64,000 bases of DNA from Albugo candida (Eukaryota; Oomycota; Peronosporomycetes; Albuginales; Albuginaceae), in assembly GCA_905220665.1 (NCBI GenBank), contig CAJNAR010000173.1, positions 124,001-188,000 of the forward strand, given 5' to 3'. Numbering within the stretch: position 1 is the first letter of the stretch; the number at the start of each line of letters is the position of its first letter. Below are positions 23,039 through 33,275 of this stretch, piece after piece. The position numbers and the translations under genes were made by a program. The notes below the pieces were generated by a model, which was given only the letters and a program-made list of their open reading frames with translations, had not been told where the DNA came from and ran no database searches.

Positions 23039-23945
23039 TTATCGAACATAATCTAGTGCATACGTCTCCAGTTCATTCGCACGACCAAACAGATTTTTGA
23101 TGCTTGATAAAAGCGCTATTGACCCGTTCACAAACACTCTGCTCGATGGAGAAGCAAGGAACGAACTCCGTCGCCGTGATGATCCTTCATTCAAGTCTTT
23201 TTTCTGAGTCGGTAAATATATCGATTGTGGGTCATTGCAATCTTTGGTCGAAGAGACAAACGGATCAATCGATATAGAGTGTGATCCCGATTCTGGACTA
23301 AAATCAGGACTTTCCGGTTTTTCGAATTTTGCTGCGTTGCTCTCGTCCTGACTTGAAGGCTCGCATGTGGCGTCTTCTTTGATAACGGTCGCAGTTATGG
23401 CACTCGTGACTTGTCTAGAATCGTTTGATGGACCGACAAAAGCTTCCCGCGGTAGTTCACCACTTGCTTCTTTTGTAGACCCATCGAGTCTCAATAGCCT
23501 GATGAGTGCTTTTTGAGCGCGTGGTGGCAATTCAGTGCAACATAATTCTTCAAAGTAGGCATTGAGCTAAGTGAGAATTCGAAAAGTAAGCGAGGGTGAT
23601 TCCGAAATTGATAAATAGTACCATGAATTGACGCTTAATAATGAAATCCGTGGAGGCCTTCTTGCGCATCCAAGTGAGCGAAGGGAATTTAGTTTCAACA
23701 ACGCGTTTCCAGAAACCCTTACTCTGTCGATGAAAACGTCGAAAATCACGATAGCGAATGAGCTGTTCGTGGAAAGAGCTGCCAGATATGATGACAGTGC
23801 GATATACCTAAAAACAGGTTACACATTCTGAATCTAAAGTCAATACGGGAAGTATACATACAACATGTGATGCGTTTCTTTTAGGTGTTTCAAATGCTAA
23901 TTGCCAACCAACCACTTGAACGGTCACTCTTCCAGGTAAACGCAT
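23039..23945 (-). CDS. PX-domain (phosphoinositide-binding) protein
   Basis: Three exons (23945-23862, 23807-23622, 23566-23039; introns 54 and 55 nt, both phase 0) give 265 aa. Residues ~5-115 form a phox homology domain: first beta strands (RVTVQVVGWQLAF), then VVYRTVIISGSSFHEQLIRY followed by RDFRRFH, the hallmark strand-to-helix turn that supplies the phosphate-binding Arg, a FPSL loop, and the helices ending in LPPRAQKALIRLL. The C-terminal ~150 residues are Ser-rich and disordered, then a short hydrophobic helix (NGSIALLSSIKNLFG). PX domains recruit proteins to PI3P-containing endosomes, so a sorting or trafficking role is likely. No BAR domain follows. Confidence 0.8.
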
Positions 23946-24207
23946 CGCTGTGATCAAAAGGTTATCACTAAATTCTACGTTTAGCTATAATCAAATTGTT
24001 ATTTGGCATCAAGGAATGGTATCACAATTCTCCGTCTCACGTGCTCTGTTGATACAAATTTTCTTACAAATCGTTCTAGTTTTACGTTTCATAGGGTTGA
24101 AACCTCAAGAACGTCACATTTTCGAATGGTAATGGAAAATTTAGATTATAGAAAACGTGTGTCACATTTGTAACTTGTAATTTGCTAACTATCTTGTATC
24201 CGATAAG
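23946..24207. promoter_or_regulatory. Shared divergent promoter region, PX gene / DWRAK-tail gene
   Basis: 262 bp separate the start codons of two divergent genes, so both promoters must lie here. No specific element identified. Confidence 0.4.
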
Positions 24208-24636
24208 ATGTCGAACGCAGCGCTTCCTGACGACTTTTTCGAAAATGCTCCAAGAAATTTAAGTGTAAACATACAGGAAAAGGATCCGGATGATACAGTG
24301 CGGATGGAGCAAGAATTTCAAGAGTTTCGAGATACAGTTATTGCTCAGGTAGAAGAAGAAGATGCAATGGAGGTGAAAGAGCGCGATGCATTGGAACAAT
24401 TAGACAATATGACATATTTAAACCGGTATCGAGGTATTCTTGAGAAGAAAATTCTGAAAGATTCAGCTCGAGAGGAAAGCTCGGTGGATACAGCGGACGA
24501 AGAATCTGTTCACTCCAAACGAGATCTTGACTCACTCGCAGTTGCCGTGTACTCGAGGCGGAAGAAGAAAAAAATTACATCAGATAGTGCATCACAAAAT
24601 TCTAACTTGTTTGATTGGCGTGCAAAAGCATTATAA
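24208..24636 (+). CDS. Small acidic/basic protein with ZNF830-like C-terminus
   Basis: 142 aa, single exon. It starts with LPDDFFENAP, continues with an acidic helical segment (about 28-80, with EQEFQEFRDTV), then a basic cluster (SRRKKKK), and ends NLFDWRAKAL. A terminal D-W-R-A-[KQ] motif after such a helix is what I recall from ZNF830/CCDC16-type spliceosome-linked proteins of animals and plants. The N-terminal C2H2 zinc finger of that family is absent, and the ~260 bp to the divergent PX gene leave little room for it. So it is either a shortened homologue or only convergently similar. Its stop codon lies 5 nt from that of the carrier gene on the other strand. Confidence 0.6.
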   Translation: MSNAALPDDFFENAPRNLSVNIQEKDPDDTVRMEQEFQEFRDTVIAQVEEEDAMEVKERDALEQLDNMTYLNRYRGILEKKILKDSAREESSVDTADEESVHSKRDLDSLAVAVYSRRKKKKITSDSASQNSNLFDWRAKAL

Positions 24637-24641
24637 TCGCG

Positions 24642-25982
24642 TTACAATTGATATTTGATGACCAATCGCTTTGCTTGCTCCCAAAGCACAAACGTTAATA
24701 TTGTGTGGGGTCCTACACGTAGGTAATGCGCAGTCCATCCTTTATAAAAGCCCCTAAAGCCTTCAGCTTTGTACGTTTTCCGTATACTATCTGTCACGCT
24801 ATCGTACAATTCGCCTTTGCCGTTGATGACCCGTTGACTGTACAGTCGGGTAGAAATGACATCCAATGGATTGATCGCAGTCGTAACCGCCAAACCGCTC
24901 ACAGTACTCGCTAGATAGTACACATCAGTATACATCCGACAGGACCGTGATAAAATACTAACATCCTAAATGAACCATCAATCCGTCTTCAAACCCTGCA
25001 GCGGTCACTACATTTTTCGTTTGTGCGTATGTACTTAATTGTATGGCAGACCCAATCTACAAGACAGTATCACACTTTGTTGCATGTCAATAAAACTGAA
25101 CATTATACCGCAAGACGCGGAACCGTAGCAGTCAATCCTCTGAAAAAACCGGTGATTCCTTCTGCGCGCAGTATCTGGCGGAATCCGTCAATCTACCAAA
25201 TCTGAGTCATGCACTGCCAGGATAAGGGCGTTCATGTACCATTCCCGTGTAGTGATATTTCCCATTCGTGTTGGATGAGCTTGTTGCTTGGATACGGGTT
25301 TTAACTATTGAAAACGGGCTTCCAAAAATCGCACCCACGACACCTTGCGAGATATGTTAAATTGATGCTAATCGCGTTCACTGTCGTATACATACCGGAA
25401 GACGCTCCTGCCAGGATGTTAAGAACAGGATATGTTGCTCTAGACGGGTCGGCTGCTCCGAATAAAGTCTGTAATGGCTCGAAGAGACCTAAACGAGGAC
25501 CGTTCATTGCCGCCTGCGTTTAAGAATAAAGAATTTAGAGTAAAAAGAAAAAGAATGCGTGTGAATATTACCTGATAGCTGATTCCAGGTATAAGACCAC
25601 GTTGTATCCCTCCGAGTCCTTCAGTTTGACAAATTGTGTAGAATGCGTGCGCAAAATTGCGGTAATGTATGTTCTGGCCGCTTTTCATGGCCAATTCACC
25701 CTATCGATAAATGCGTTGATTTTGAGTTCACATATAGGAGCAAAGGTATACCTGGAGCTGCATGCGCGTCTTCACAACTTCCATTGGATTAGAACCAATG
25801 CACGCGGCGCCTGTTGCATACGCAGCGATCAGAAGTTCTCTAACTAACACTGTAAACTTGTTATCATCTTTTAGTCTGGAACTTGATTCGGAGGCAGTGG
25901 ATGTTGCTAAAAGTGCGAACGACGTGCTTGTGACGCTTATAATTTGTGGGGAAGTGTGGGAGCGTCGGTCGTGCGTATACAT
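24642..25982 (-). CDS. Mitochondrial carrier, SLC25A34/35 (oxaloacetate-carrier-like)
   Basis: Seven exons (25982-25752, 25700-25572, 25513-25396, 25343-25240, 25192-25109, 25056-24963, 24910-24642) with six introns of 47-58 nt give 342 aa. All three carrier repeats are present with their signatures: NPMEVVKTR, SPFSIVKTR and NPLDVISTRL. The third repeat, with STRLYSQ, a 'GxFYKGWTAHYLRVGPHT' style helix and a final WEQ, is the pattern of the SLC25A34/35 group related to yeast Oac1. It should sit in the inner membrane and exchange dicarboxylates or oxaloacetate; the substrate is inference. The sixth donor, GTTAGT, was chosen because it alone keeps frame. About 45 extra N-terminal residues precede repeat 1. 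The 3' end is almost fused to the convergent gene. Confidence 0.88.
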
Positions 25983-26249
25983 CTTTTATAATGGACCAAT
26001 TAACGTATACCAATTGGCAGATTGTCGAGTGAGACACTTCGCGACAAAAATGAGAGTTTCACTGTTGCTGGCGTCATGTGAGACCTCGATCCAGTACACC
26101 TTTACATGAACCCTTCATTACTTTCAACCAATTAGCGTAGTATTTATCCAAGCGACGCATGCGACAACATTCTCGTTAGAATTTCGCATGTTATCAAAAA
26201 TATCCATTTCCATGACAATTTCTGTTGTGCGAAAGCGATCGAACCAAAG
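25983..26249. promoter_or_regulatory. Shared divergent promoter region, carrier / kinase-phosphatase gene
   Basis: 267 bp between divergent start codons; must contain both 5' UTRs and promoters. No motif claimed. Confidence 0.4.
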
Positions 26250-29200
26250 ATGGGTGACCGCATATCCAAGCAATCCTCAACAGAGGTGAATAATCAACGC
26301 GATGAAGGAATGACTTCGTATCATGAGATGAGTCGTGATCGGAAGCGTCGGCAAAGTGCGAGCGTCATCGAACCTGGCAAGCTTCAACTCATTGATAATA
26401 ACAGCGATGTATTTTCGGCGGATAGCATGCAGCGAACGTTACTTCGTCGCACTACGCAACAGCATTTTAGACCGCATCATGTTCCCCAAATGGAGTCTGG
26501 TCTTAACCGTCAAAGCAGTTTAAGAATGACTTTCTCCGCAAAAGATGATCCTAATTCAAATATTGCTACAATCAGTACTCCCTCCTGCTTCTCTGGGAAG
26601 GAGTATGAAGAAGATATGAATGTTGAGGACAATCAAGAAGAAGAGTCATATTCCGGTTCTGAGTCTGATGATGAAGATTTTATAACAGAGACATATGACG
26701 AGATTGAAGTCAACGATTGGCTATCCGAGCCATTCACTGGTAAAGCTCACAATGAAGCGGAAACCTTGTCCTCATTGTTATCTCCGGATGCTGGGCAAAC
26801 GAGATGCCGGAAGACCCAATGGAACAATACGACCGCTACTAACTCGGAGGAAGCAGAGGACGATACGGATGACGAGCTGAATGAGGTGCAGTTGACGCCC
26901 TTTATTCGGGAAAATATGCCGATTTATGAAATAATGCAACAAGTTCAGATATTTCGGAATTTGAGTCTTAATCAGCAAGAACAAGTCTTGAAAGTGTTGA
27001 AACCCGCAAGATTTCCAGATGGTCAAGTGATTGTAAAGCAAGGAACACGCGGCGACCGCTTTTACATGATCGCGAAGGGAGATGCAGTGGTGACAAAGTT
27101 AGCTCCGGATTCGAATGAGGAACGAATGGTTACGCATCTACATGCTGGACATTATTTCGGAGAGCTCGCTTTGATTTATGACGATCCTCATACAGCCACA
27201 GTTCGAGCTGTAGGCGACGTGGAGCTCTTTTATTTGATGCAAAGCGACTTCCAGGGCATAGAACAGGTTCATCTGAGTTTGATGCTGCAACAAGTTCCTC
27301 TTCTGGCTCGACTCAATGCCCGTGCGCAAGATATCGTTCTGTCGCGTCTTCAGCCTGCAAATTTTTCCGACAGGGAGTTCATTGTGCGGCAAGGAGAGGA
27401 AGGAACGCGGTTCTACATGATAACCAAAGGCGAGGCGATTGTGACGGAACGTGACTTGAGCGTCGCTGATTCGGAAGAGAAAGAACTGACTCGATTGTAC
27501 GAAGGTCATGTTTTTGGCGAAATGTCGTTAATATACCAGGAACCGAGGACTGCGTCAGTGCGAGCCATTGGGGATGTAAAGTGCTTGTACTTGAATAAAG
27601 AAGATTTTGACGAATGTTTGATGTCGGATAATTTCCAACGGTTTGTGCGTGAAGAATACATGGAAAAGGCGCGACGTCGAGCCATGAGAATTCGTTTAAA
27701 GCAACAGCAAACCATAGTGCAAGCGACAGCTGCAACCGACGAGCTCAAAGAAGCATTGATTCCTTGCGTTCAATCAATTTCAGCTTCTCTTTCATCTCCT
27801 TTGAAAACCACAGAAACACGGAAGCTCGTGACTCATCGCCTCGCAAATGGACAAAAAGTCGTCAACAAGTATGTCATCAAAGGTGATTTGGGTCGAGGGT
27901 CTTTTGGACGCGTCAAATTGTGCCAAAATGAGCAAGACGGACAATTGTATGCTGTAAAAATAATGCACAAAAGCTTCACACAGCGTATGGCTGGGAAGGA
28001 AGATTCTTTACAGGACGCTCTGCGTCGAGAAATTGCGATTTTGAAGAAGTTGAATCATCCAAATGTTGTCAAGTTGATTGAGGTCATTGATGATCCCTCG
28101 AGTGAGAAGGTATACTTGGTTCAAGAATACGTTCAGCATTCTTTGATGGAAGAGGTTCAGTCGGCTTCCGGGCTGCCTCAAGATACTGCACGGATGTATC
28201 TGCGGGATTTGTTGGCTGGGCTTTACTATTTGCATTATCACAATATCATTCATTTTGACATCAAGCCAGAAAACATTCTTATCACTTCAGGAGGTATGGC
28301 CAAAATTGCGGACTTTGGGACTGCAAGAATGATTCTTCATGAATCTGACACGTTATCAGATGCCAAAGGAACACCAGCATTTATGGCACCAGAAATGTTT
28401 AATATTGGGGCAACGTATCGAGGGCCGTCAGTTGATGTTTGGTCGTTAGGAGCAACGTTGTATATGATGGTCATTGGGCGTCCTCCTTGGTTGGCCGATA
28501 ATGAGATCAAATTGGCGGAAAGAGTGCAACAAGATGAGTTGTGTTTCTCATTCGAGACGAGTGAGAAAATGGATCCACATTTGAAGAATCTTTTAGTTCG
28601 CATGCTTACGAAAGAACCAGCATCTCGAATTTCGCTGATGGATTGCATTAATCATGATTGGGTGACCAAAGAAGGAAGTGATCCACTTCCAGTGCATCTT
28701 TCATTAATTCTTGGAGATAAAGCAACTGGAAAGCCGTGCAATAACGATGAGGATTCCGTCATGACCATTTCGCTGGATGAGAGTGATAATGCAATCCAAC
28801 GGATTCCCGAACAGATCGATCAGAGTTTGTCAGATTGCTTGATGAAAGCACATTGGATGATCAAGAATCGTCTACAACAAGATCAGTACAAAGCCCAAAC
28901 AGGGGCTACTCAAAGATTTGATTCAGAAGGGGACACGAGGATGAAGCAAACTTTCAAATCCACATCCAATGGTTCCGATTCCTCTCATTCAGTAAGGGCA
29001 GGATCGAGTAGAGCTTCACAAAACAACTCTGAAGAGGTTTCGAACTTCATATCGGCATGGCGAGATCATAAGCGCGTTCTACTCGGCGTAGGACATACCA
29101 ATTTATCTGACCGAATTCTAGAAGTACTTCTTGAACAAAACCGTATGGCCATTTCAGCTGATCGGGCAATGGTCACAGAAATTATCATGCCATCAGCACC

Positions 29201-31469
29201 AGGATCGGTATCGATGCATTCTAATTCTTCCCTCTCATCATTCGGTAACGTGACTACTGTGAGTGATCCAGCTGAGATGAGCACAGATTCACTGGAGGGA
29301 CTTGAACGAGATGATTTTGTTGCGCAATCTCTGCCAAAACATTCATTCAATCGAGGATCGCTTCTGGGTCACCATTATCAGTCTCTTCCGAATATTAATA
29401 GCTTAGATGAACATGGGAGCCAACCAACGCTGAGGCGTAAACGCAGCTCTAATTCCTTTGTTGATTCCGCCATCATCCATCCAACGCCGACGTGCTTGCT
29501 AGATGGTAGCCCTCGGGCACTCACTCGACATAAATCGGCAGTGCATCTTAAATGCAATTCCAGCTCACCACTACAATACGAAAAAGAAGGAGATAATTTT
29601 ATTGACAAATTGCACTTGGATTCATGGTGCAGTAACTCCAGCGAGGCGCATTCTGCCAACAGCATCATGTCGTCCGAAAATGACGCCAAGTTGATGAAAC
29701 GCTCCCTATCCCGCAAAAAAGATTTTCTGATGGTCACATCCGAGGTACTAATGGGCCAGGACGGCGACTATCAAACTAGAAAGATCATGTTCCAGGCACG
29801 AGACCACGATTTCTCTGTGGCTTCTCGAGCCCCAGTATCATCCAAACGCTCGCTTTCGCAATTGGTCATGAGCGAGACTAGCGGATGCAGCAATCCCTCT
29901 GCAGTTTCAATAGGCATTTCGAAAAGCGCTTCTCAAAACTCTTCTGATTGTAAATATGGTTCCTCCCATTCATTACTGAGTTCCGCTCTCTCCGAAAGCA
30001 ATCGAAGCTTCCGATCCGAAATATCCAGAACAGCGTCGCAAGGAAATGCAGACCTCACAGAGCTGCGATCCAAAGAAACCCGAGACGGTATCGACCTGGA
30101 TGGTCTTGGAGTTACAGAAATCAATGTTGAAGATGTTGGGGAGATCCATTGTGCGCACGATCTTGCAAATGAAGAAATGAACGTTCGAAATGCTTATTCG
30201 CGCGCAGGGAAATGTTTGTCCCCAAGAAGCCAGTTTTGGGACAAGGACGAATCCGACTCTGATTACAGTGAAGTTGAAGATGCCGTGGATGTCGATGCGA
30301 CGTTTGAAAAATTGGTTGGAGGCCCTTCTGACATCGAACGGGTTACTGGAGAAGATGAAGATCTCGCTCCTCTCCCAGAAATAACAGAATGTTGCAAACC
30401 CGAGTCCTCTGCGTGTTTGGAAAATTCAGTAGCCAGTTTGATCTCATCGGCTTCATCGTACTTGACGTGTGATCAAACAGTGCAAGTTTATGTGAGCAGT
30501 CAGATTCGCGAGAATTTGATTCTGGGAATCAGATCTGGGTACGCCGAAGCAAAAGGTGCCAGAGCAAGTATGGAAGACCGAAGTTTAGTACGAGCAGCGT
30601 GTAATTTAGAAGACTTTGGCGCGGGTATCAACAAGCAATTTGCGTCTTTGGCCGTGTTTGGAGTGTTTGATGGACATAACGGGTTTGATACCGCAAGTCA
30701 TTTACAGGCTCATCTAGTCGAAATCATGTTATCCAATAAAAAATTCGTATCGAATCCACGGGATGCTGTAAAGGAAAGCTGTCAACAAATCGATGAGACA
30801 ATTCTGAGAAATCAGAATCAGAGCTGGGCACCAAGACGGCTATTGAGTTATGCTCACCATAAAGAGGTGATGGGAAGAATGCAATCGACTCAAAATTTAC
30901 AGCCCATCTCTTTCTCTGGTGCTACCGGTGTTTTTGCAATCATGATGAAAGATAAAAGACAAGATTGTGGTAGTCAAAGTGGAAAAACATTGGATGATGG
31001 TATCTCTACAAAGATACTGATAGGGAATGTCGGCGATTCTCGTGCTGTTCTAGCACAATCAGATGGGTTAGCGCGAGATATAACAAAGGATCACAAAGCT
31101 TCTGATGCGTTCGAAAAAAGGCGAATTGAAGCCAGTGGAGGTTTTGTGCATAATGGCCGACTGGACGGAATCTTAGCCATTTCACGCGGATTTGGTGATT
31201 TGGCGCATAAACAAGACGGCCATTTGATCAGCGACCCCGACGTGTTTGAACACGTAATTGGTGTGAAGGATGAATTTCTCCTGCTAGCAAGCGACGGGCT
31301 GTTTGATGTTCTCAACTCTCAACAGGCTGTGAATCTCATTCGACGTAAATTGCGCCTTCATGGAGACGTACAGTTGGCGGCGCACGAGCTCATTCTCAAA
31401 GCGCAACAATTCTTATCACACGATAATATCAGCGTAATTATTGTCGTGTTCAACCAATGTGGCACATGA
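26250..31469 (+). CDS. Fusion: two cNMP-binding domains + Ser/Thr kinase + PP2C phosphatase
   Basis: A single 1739-aa exon. The N-terminus MGDRIS fits an N-myristoylation site. Acidic and disordered to ~225. Cyclic-nucleotide-binding domain 1 is at ~235-330; its phosphate-binding cassette FGELALIYDDPHTA has His where the phosphate-contacting Arg is expected. Domain 2 is at ~345-450 (FGEMSLIYQEPRTA, Arg present). The kinase is at ~541-800: GRGSFGRV loop, AVK lysine, HFDIKPEN catalytic loop (HFD instead of HRD), DFG, and GTPAFMAPE as in CaMKK-type kinases. A ~600-residue Ser-rich linker follows. PP2C is at ~1425-1735: MEDR, FDGHNG, GDSRA, LASDGLFD and HDN keep the metal-binding acids. Kinase and opposing phosphatase in one chain, gated by cyclic nucleotide, would be a self-contained signalling switch. 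Known from oomycete kinomes as far as I recall. Confidence 0.93.
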   Translation: MGDRISKQSSTEVNNQRDEGMTSYHEMSRDRKRRQSASVIEPGKLQLIDNNSDVFSADSMQRTLLRRTTQQHFRPHHVPQMESGLNRQSSLRMTFSAKDDPNSNIATISTPSCFSGKEYEEDMNVEDNQEEESYSGSESDDEDFITETYDEIEVNDWLSEPFTGKAHNEAETLSSLLSPDAGQTRCRKTQWNNTTATNSEEAEDDTDDELNEVQLTPFIRENMPIYEIMQQVQIFRNLSLNQQEQVLKVLKPARFPDGQVIVKQGTRGDRFYMIAKGDAVVTKLAPDSNEERMVTHLHAGHYFGELALIYDDPHTATVRAVGDVELFYLMQSDFQGIEQVHLSLMLQQVPLLARLNARAQDIVLSRLQPANFSDREFIVRQGEEGTRFYMITKGEAIVTERDLSVADSEEKELTRLYEGHVFGEMSLIYQEPRTASVRAIGDVKCLYLNKEDFDECLMSDNFQRFVREEYMEKARRRAMRIRLKQQQTIVQATAATDELKEALIPCVQSISASLSSPLKTTETRKLVTHRLANGQKVVNKYVIKGDLGRGSFGRVKLCQNEQDGQLYAVKIMHKSFTQRMAGKEDSLQDALRREIAILKKLNHPNVVKLIEVIDDPSSEKVYLVQEYVQHSLMEEVQSASGLPQDTARMYLRDLLAGLYYLHYHNIIHFDIKPENILITSGGMAKIADFGTARMILHESDTLSDAKGTPAFMAPEMFNIGATYRGPSVDVWSLGATLYMMVIGRPPWLADNEIKLAERVQQDELCFSFETSEKMDPHLKNLLVRMLTKEPASRISLMDCINHDWVTKEGSDPLPVHLSLILGDKATGKPCNNDEDSVMTISLDESDNAIQRIPEQIDQSLSDCLMKAHWMIKNRLQQDQYKAQTGATQRFDSEGDTRMKQTFKSTSNGSDSSHSVRAGSSRASQNNSEEVSNFISAWRDHKRVLLGVGHTNLSDRILEVLLEQNRMAISADRAMVTEIIMPSAPGSVSMHSNSSLSSFGNVTTVSDPAEMSTDSLEGLERDDFVAQSLPKHSFNRGSLLGHHYQSLPNINSLDEHGSQPTLRRKRSSNSFVDSAIIHPTPTCLLDGSPRALTRHKSAVHLKCNSSSPLQYEKEGDNFIDKLHLDSWCSNSSEAHSANSIMSSENDAKLMKRSLSRKKDFLMVTSEVLMGQDGDYQTRKIMFQARDHDFSVASRAPVSSKRSLSQLVMSETSGCSNPSAVSIGISKSASQNSSDCKYGSSHSLLSSALSESNRSFRSEISRTASQGNADLTELRSKETRDGIDLDGLGVTEINVEDVGEIHCAHDLANEEMNVRNAYSRAGKCLSPRSQFWDKDESDSDYSEVEDAVDVDATFEKLVGGPSDIERVTGEDEDLAPLPEITECCKPESSACLENSVASLISSASSYLTCDQTVQVYVSSQIRENLILGIRSGYAEAKGARASMEDRSLVRAACNLEDFGAGINKQFASLAVFGVFDGHNGFDTASHLQAHLVEIMLSNKKFVSNPRDAVKESCQQIDETILRNQNQSWAPRRLLSYAHHKEVMGRMQSTQNLQPISFSGATGVFAIMMKDKRQDCGSQSGKTLDDGISTKILIGNVGDSRAVLAQSDGLARDITKDHKASDAFEKRRIEASGGFVHNGRLDGILAISRGFGDLAHKQDGHLISDPDVFEHVIGVKDEFLLLASDGLFDVLNSQQAVNLIRRKLRLHGDVQLAAHELILKAQQFLSHDNISVIIVVFNQCGT

Positions 31470-31837
31470 CGCTCCCAGTATAGGCGTAATAATTGGGCCT
31501 GCTGTAGTCGAGCCAGTCACAGACAACCCGAATATTTCACAATTCCATCCATCGAGCAAGCGATAAGTTTGTGATACATCATACTTATGCAGAGAATGAA
31601 CTCCTGGTTCCTTGTACACGTACTGACTTCTATGCGCGCAGTCGATGTTGCACGTAGGGTAGCTGTATACCTAATCGTTAGTTCCGGCTTTGGCCGATTT
31701 GAGTCAAGCTGTAAACTCAACAAACCGAACCCTACATATCGCGTAATACAATTTTCTACTCGTATAGAGCACGCACCAAGTGGAACCTGCAAACTGGGAT
31801 CACTCGAGATTTTCTTCCACAACACGATTACTGTCAA
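31470..31837. other. Intergenic, nothing evident
   Basis: 368 bp between same-strand genes; 3' UTR of the fusion gene and promoter of the next. Short antisense frames only. Confidence 0.5.
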
Positions 31838-33198
31838 ATGCAAGGCGTCAACAATTACATATCCACCAATCCTTTTGATCCGACGTTCTCTCCATTAACC
31901 ACGTCCGCACCGCGAAACCGTCTTGCACATTCAGATTTTACATATAATCGTGTTCACGATTTGAATTCGTCAAAACAAAATGTTCAGACAAATTTAATTC
32001 ATTTCGAGAATAAAATGCTGGTGAAATCAGCGAAGGCTCAACTAGTAGGGAGACAAGTAAAAATCAAAAAACGCATTCCCACGTCTGTTATCGTCGATGG
32101 AGTCCGTCGGGAGGTCGCTTCCCTGCAAGACGAATTGAATCGATTACAAAACCAACACAACAAGCGTCAAATCGCACGAATGGATAACAAAATCCAGCAA
32201 CGCTGGCAAATCGCGCTTTCTATAATGAAAAATCATTCAATGCGCGCATGTCGCGAAAACGAAAATCTCATCTCAGCGCGTGAAGAATATCAGCAAATTA
32301 TCAACGAAATGAAAAAGTATGTGCAACGTTGCGTGAAAATGGAGTCGCCTACTCAAGATGTCATCTTACAGAATCGTGTTCAATCCGATCAACTTTCAGG
32401 ATGCGATTGGGATTCACTTCGTAATAGTGTGCACACACAATTATTGGATTGTCACCAAATTTTAAGTACATTTGATGTGTCCAATATGAAGACACTGACT
32501 CCGATCGTCCGCTGCAAAAAAACGCTCAAAGTCTCCTGCGAGCGACGTCAAAGCATCGTCTATCCCTTTGGAATGGATCGCGTAGCATCAGCATCCTGGA
32601 CAATGTGCGAGAAAGATTGCAGTTCATTTGATCGGCACAAGGTGCGTTGATGCTGCTAAGTGGATGTCGATGAGGCCTCACTTTTGTTTCAATGTAGACC
32701 CCTGAAATGAGTGATGGAGAGATCCTCCAACAAGGAACTTTGCGTTTGGAAATGCGTCGAGTGCAAGTTGCGGTTCCTTGTAGAATAGTCAAATTATGTC
32801 GTGAGGTCGACGGGAACATTTGCATTTGTGGCGTGGTTGTTGGTCGAGTTCCTAGCTCGTTAGTTTCAATGCACCAAACGCCCGAAGAAAGCTCGGCTTT
32901 TATCGAATTACACGCACGCGTGTGGTTTATCTACCGCAAACTCGACGGAAAGCTAGGAAACGCAGCAAATGAACCAATGTGTCAGCAAGTTCAATTCAGC
33001 ACCATTGAGCTTCACTCGGATGGAGATACATCTCAGGATGGGAATGGTTCAGTCGATTCGGATTCCACGTCGCGCATGAAAATTTTCCGTCGTGTTGGCT
33101 TGTTGGCCGATCTCTTCCGACACGCACACGACGCTGACATTGAGAATTACATCCAAAACACTGAAAATCAACTTATGGATGAAGCAATTCGCGGCTGA
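31838..33198 (+). CDS. Unknown protein: coiled-coil N-half, beta-rich C-half
   Basis: Two exons (31838-32641 and 32698-33198; 56-nt intron, phase 0) give 434 aa. Residues ~85-155 form a basic coiled coil (REVASLQDELNRLQNQHNKR). The C-terminal ~200 residues alternate short strands (GTLRLEMRRVQVAVPCRIVK, CICGVVVGRVPSS, HARVWFIYRKLD) and end in a helix (RVGLLADLFRHAHDADIENY). The layout recalls the START-like domains abundant in oomycetes, where a short coiled coil precedes a ligand-binding fold, but no diagnostic residue proves it. The frame runs 3 codons past the donor before a stop, supporting the splice. The gene is convergent with the coiled-coil gene, 77 bp between stops. Confidence 0.7.
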
Positions 33199-33275
33199 TA
33201 TCACTAATTCCACCTTCGACTCTCATGACGTAGCATTAGGTAACAATAGTAAATCGGATTCTCCCAAAATTCCGC

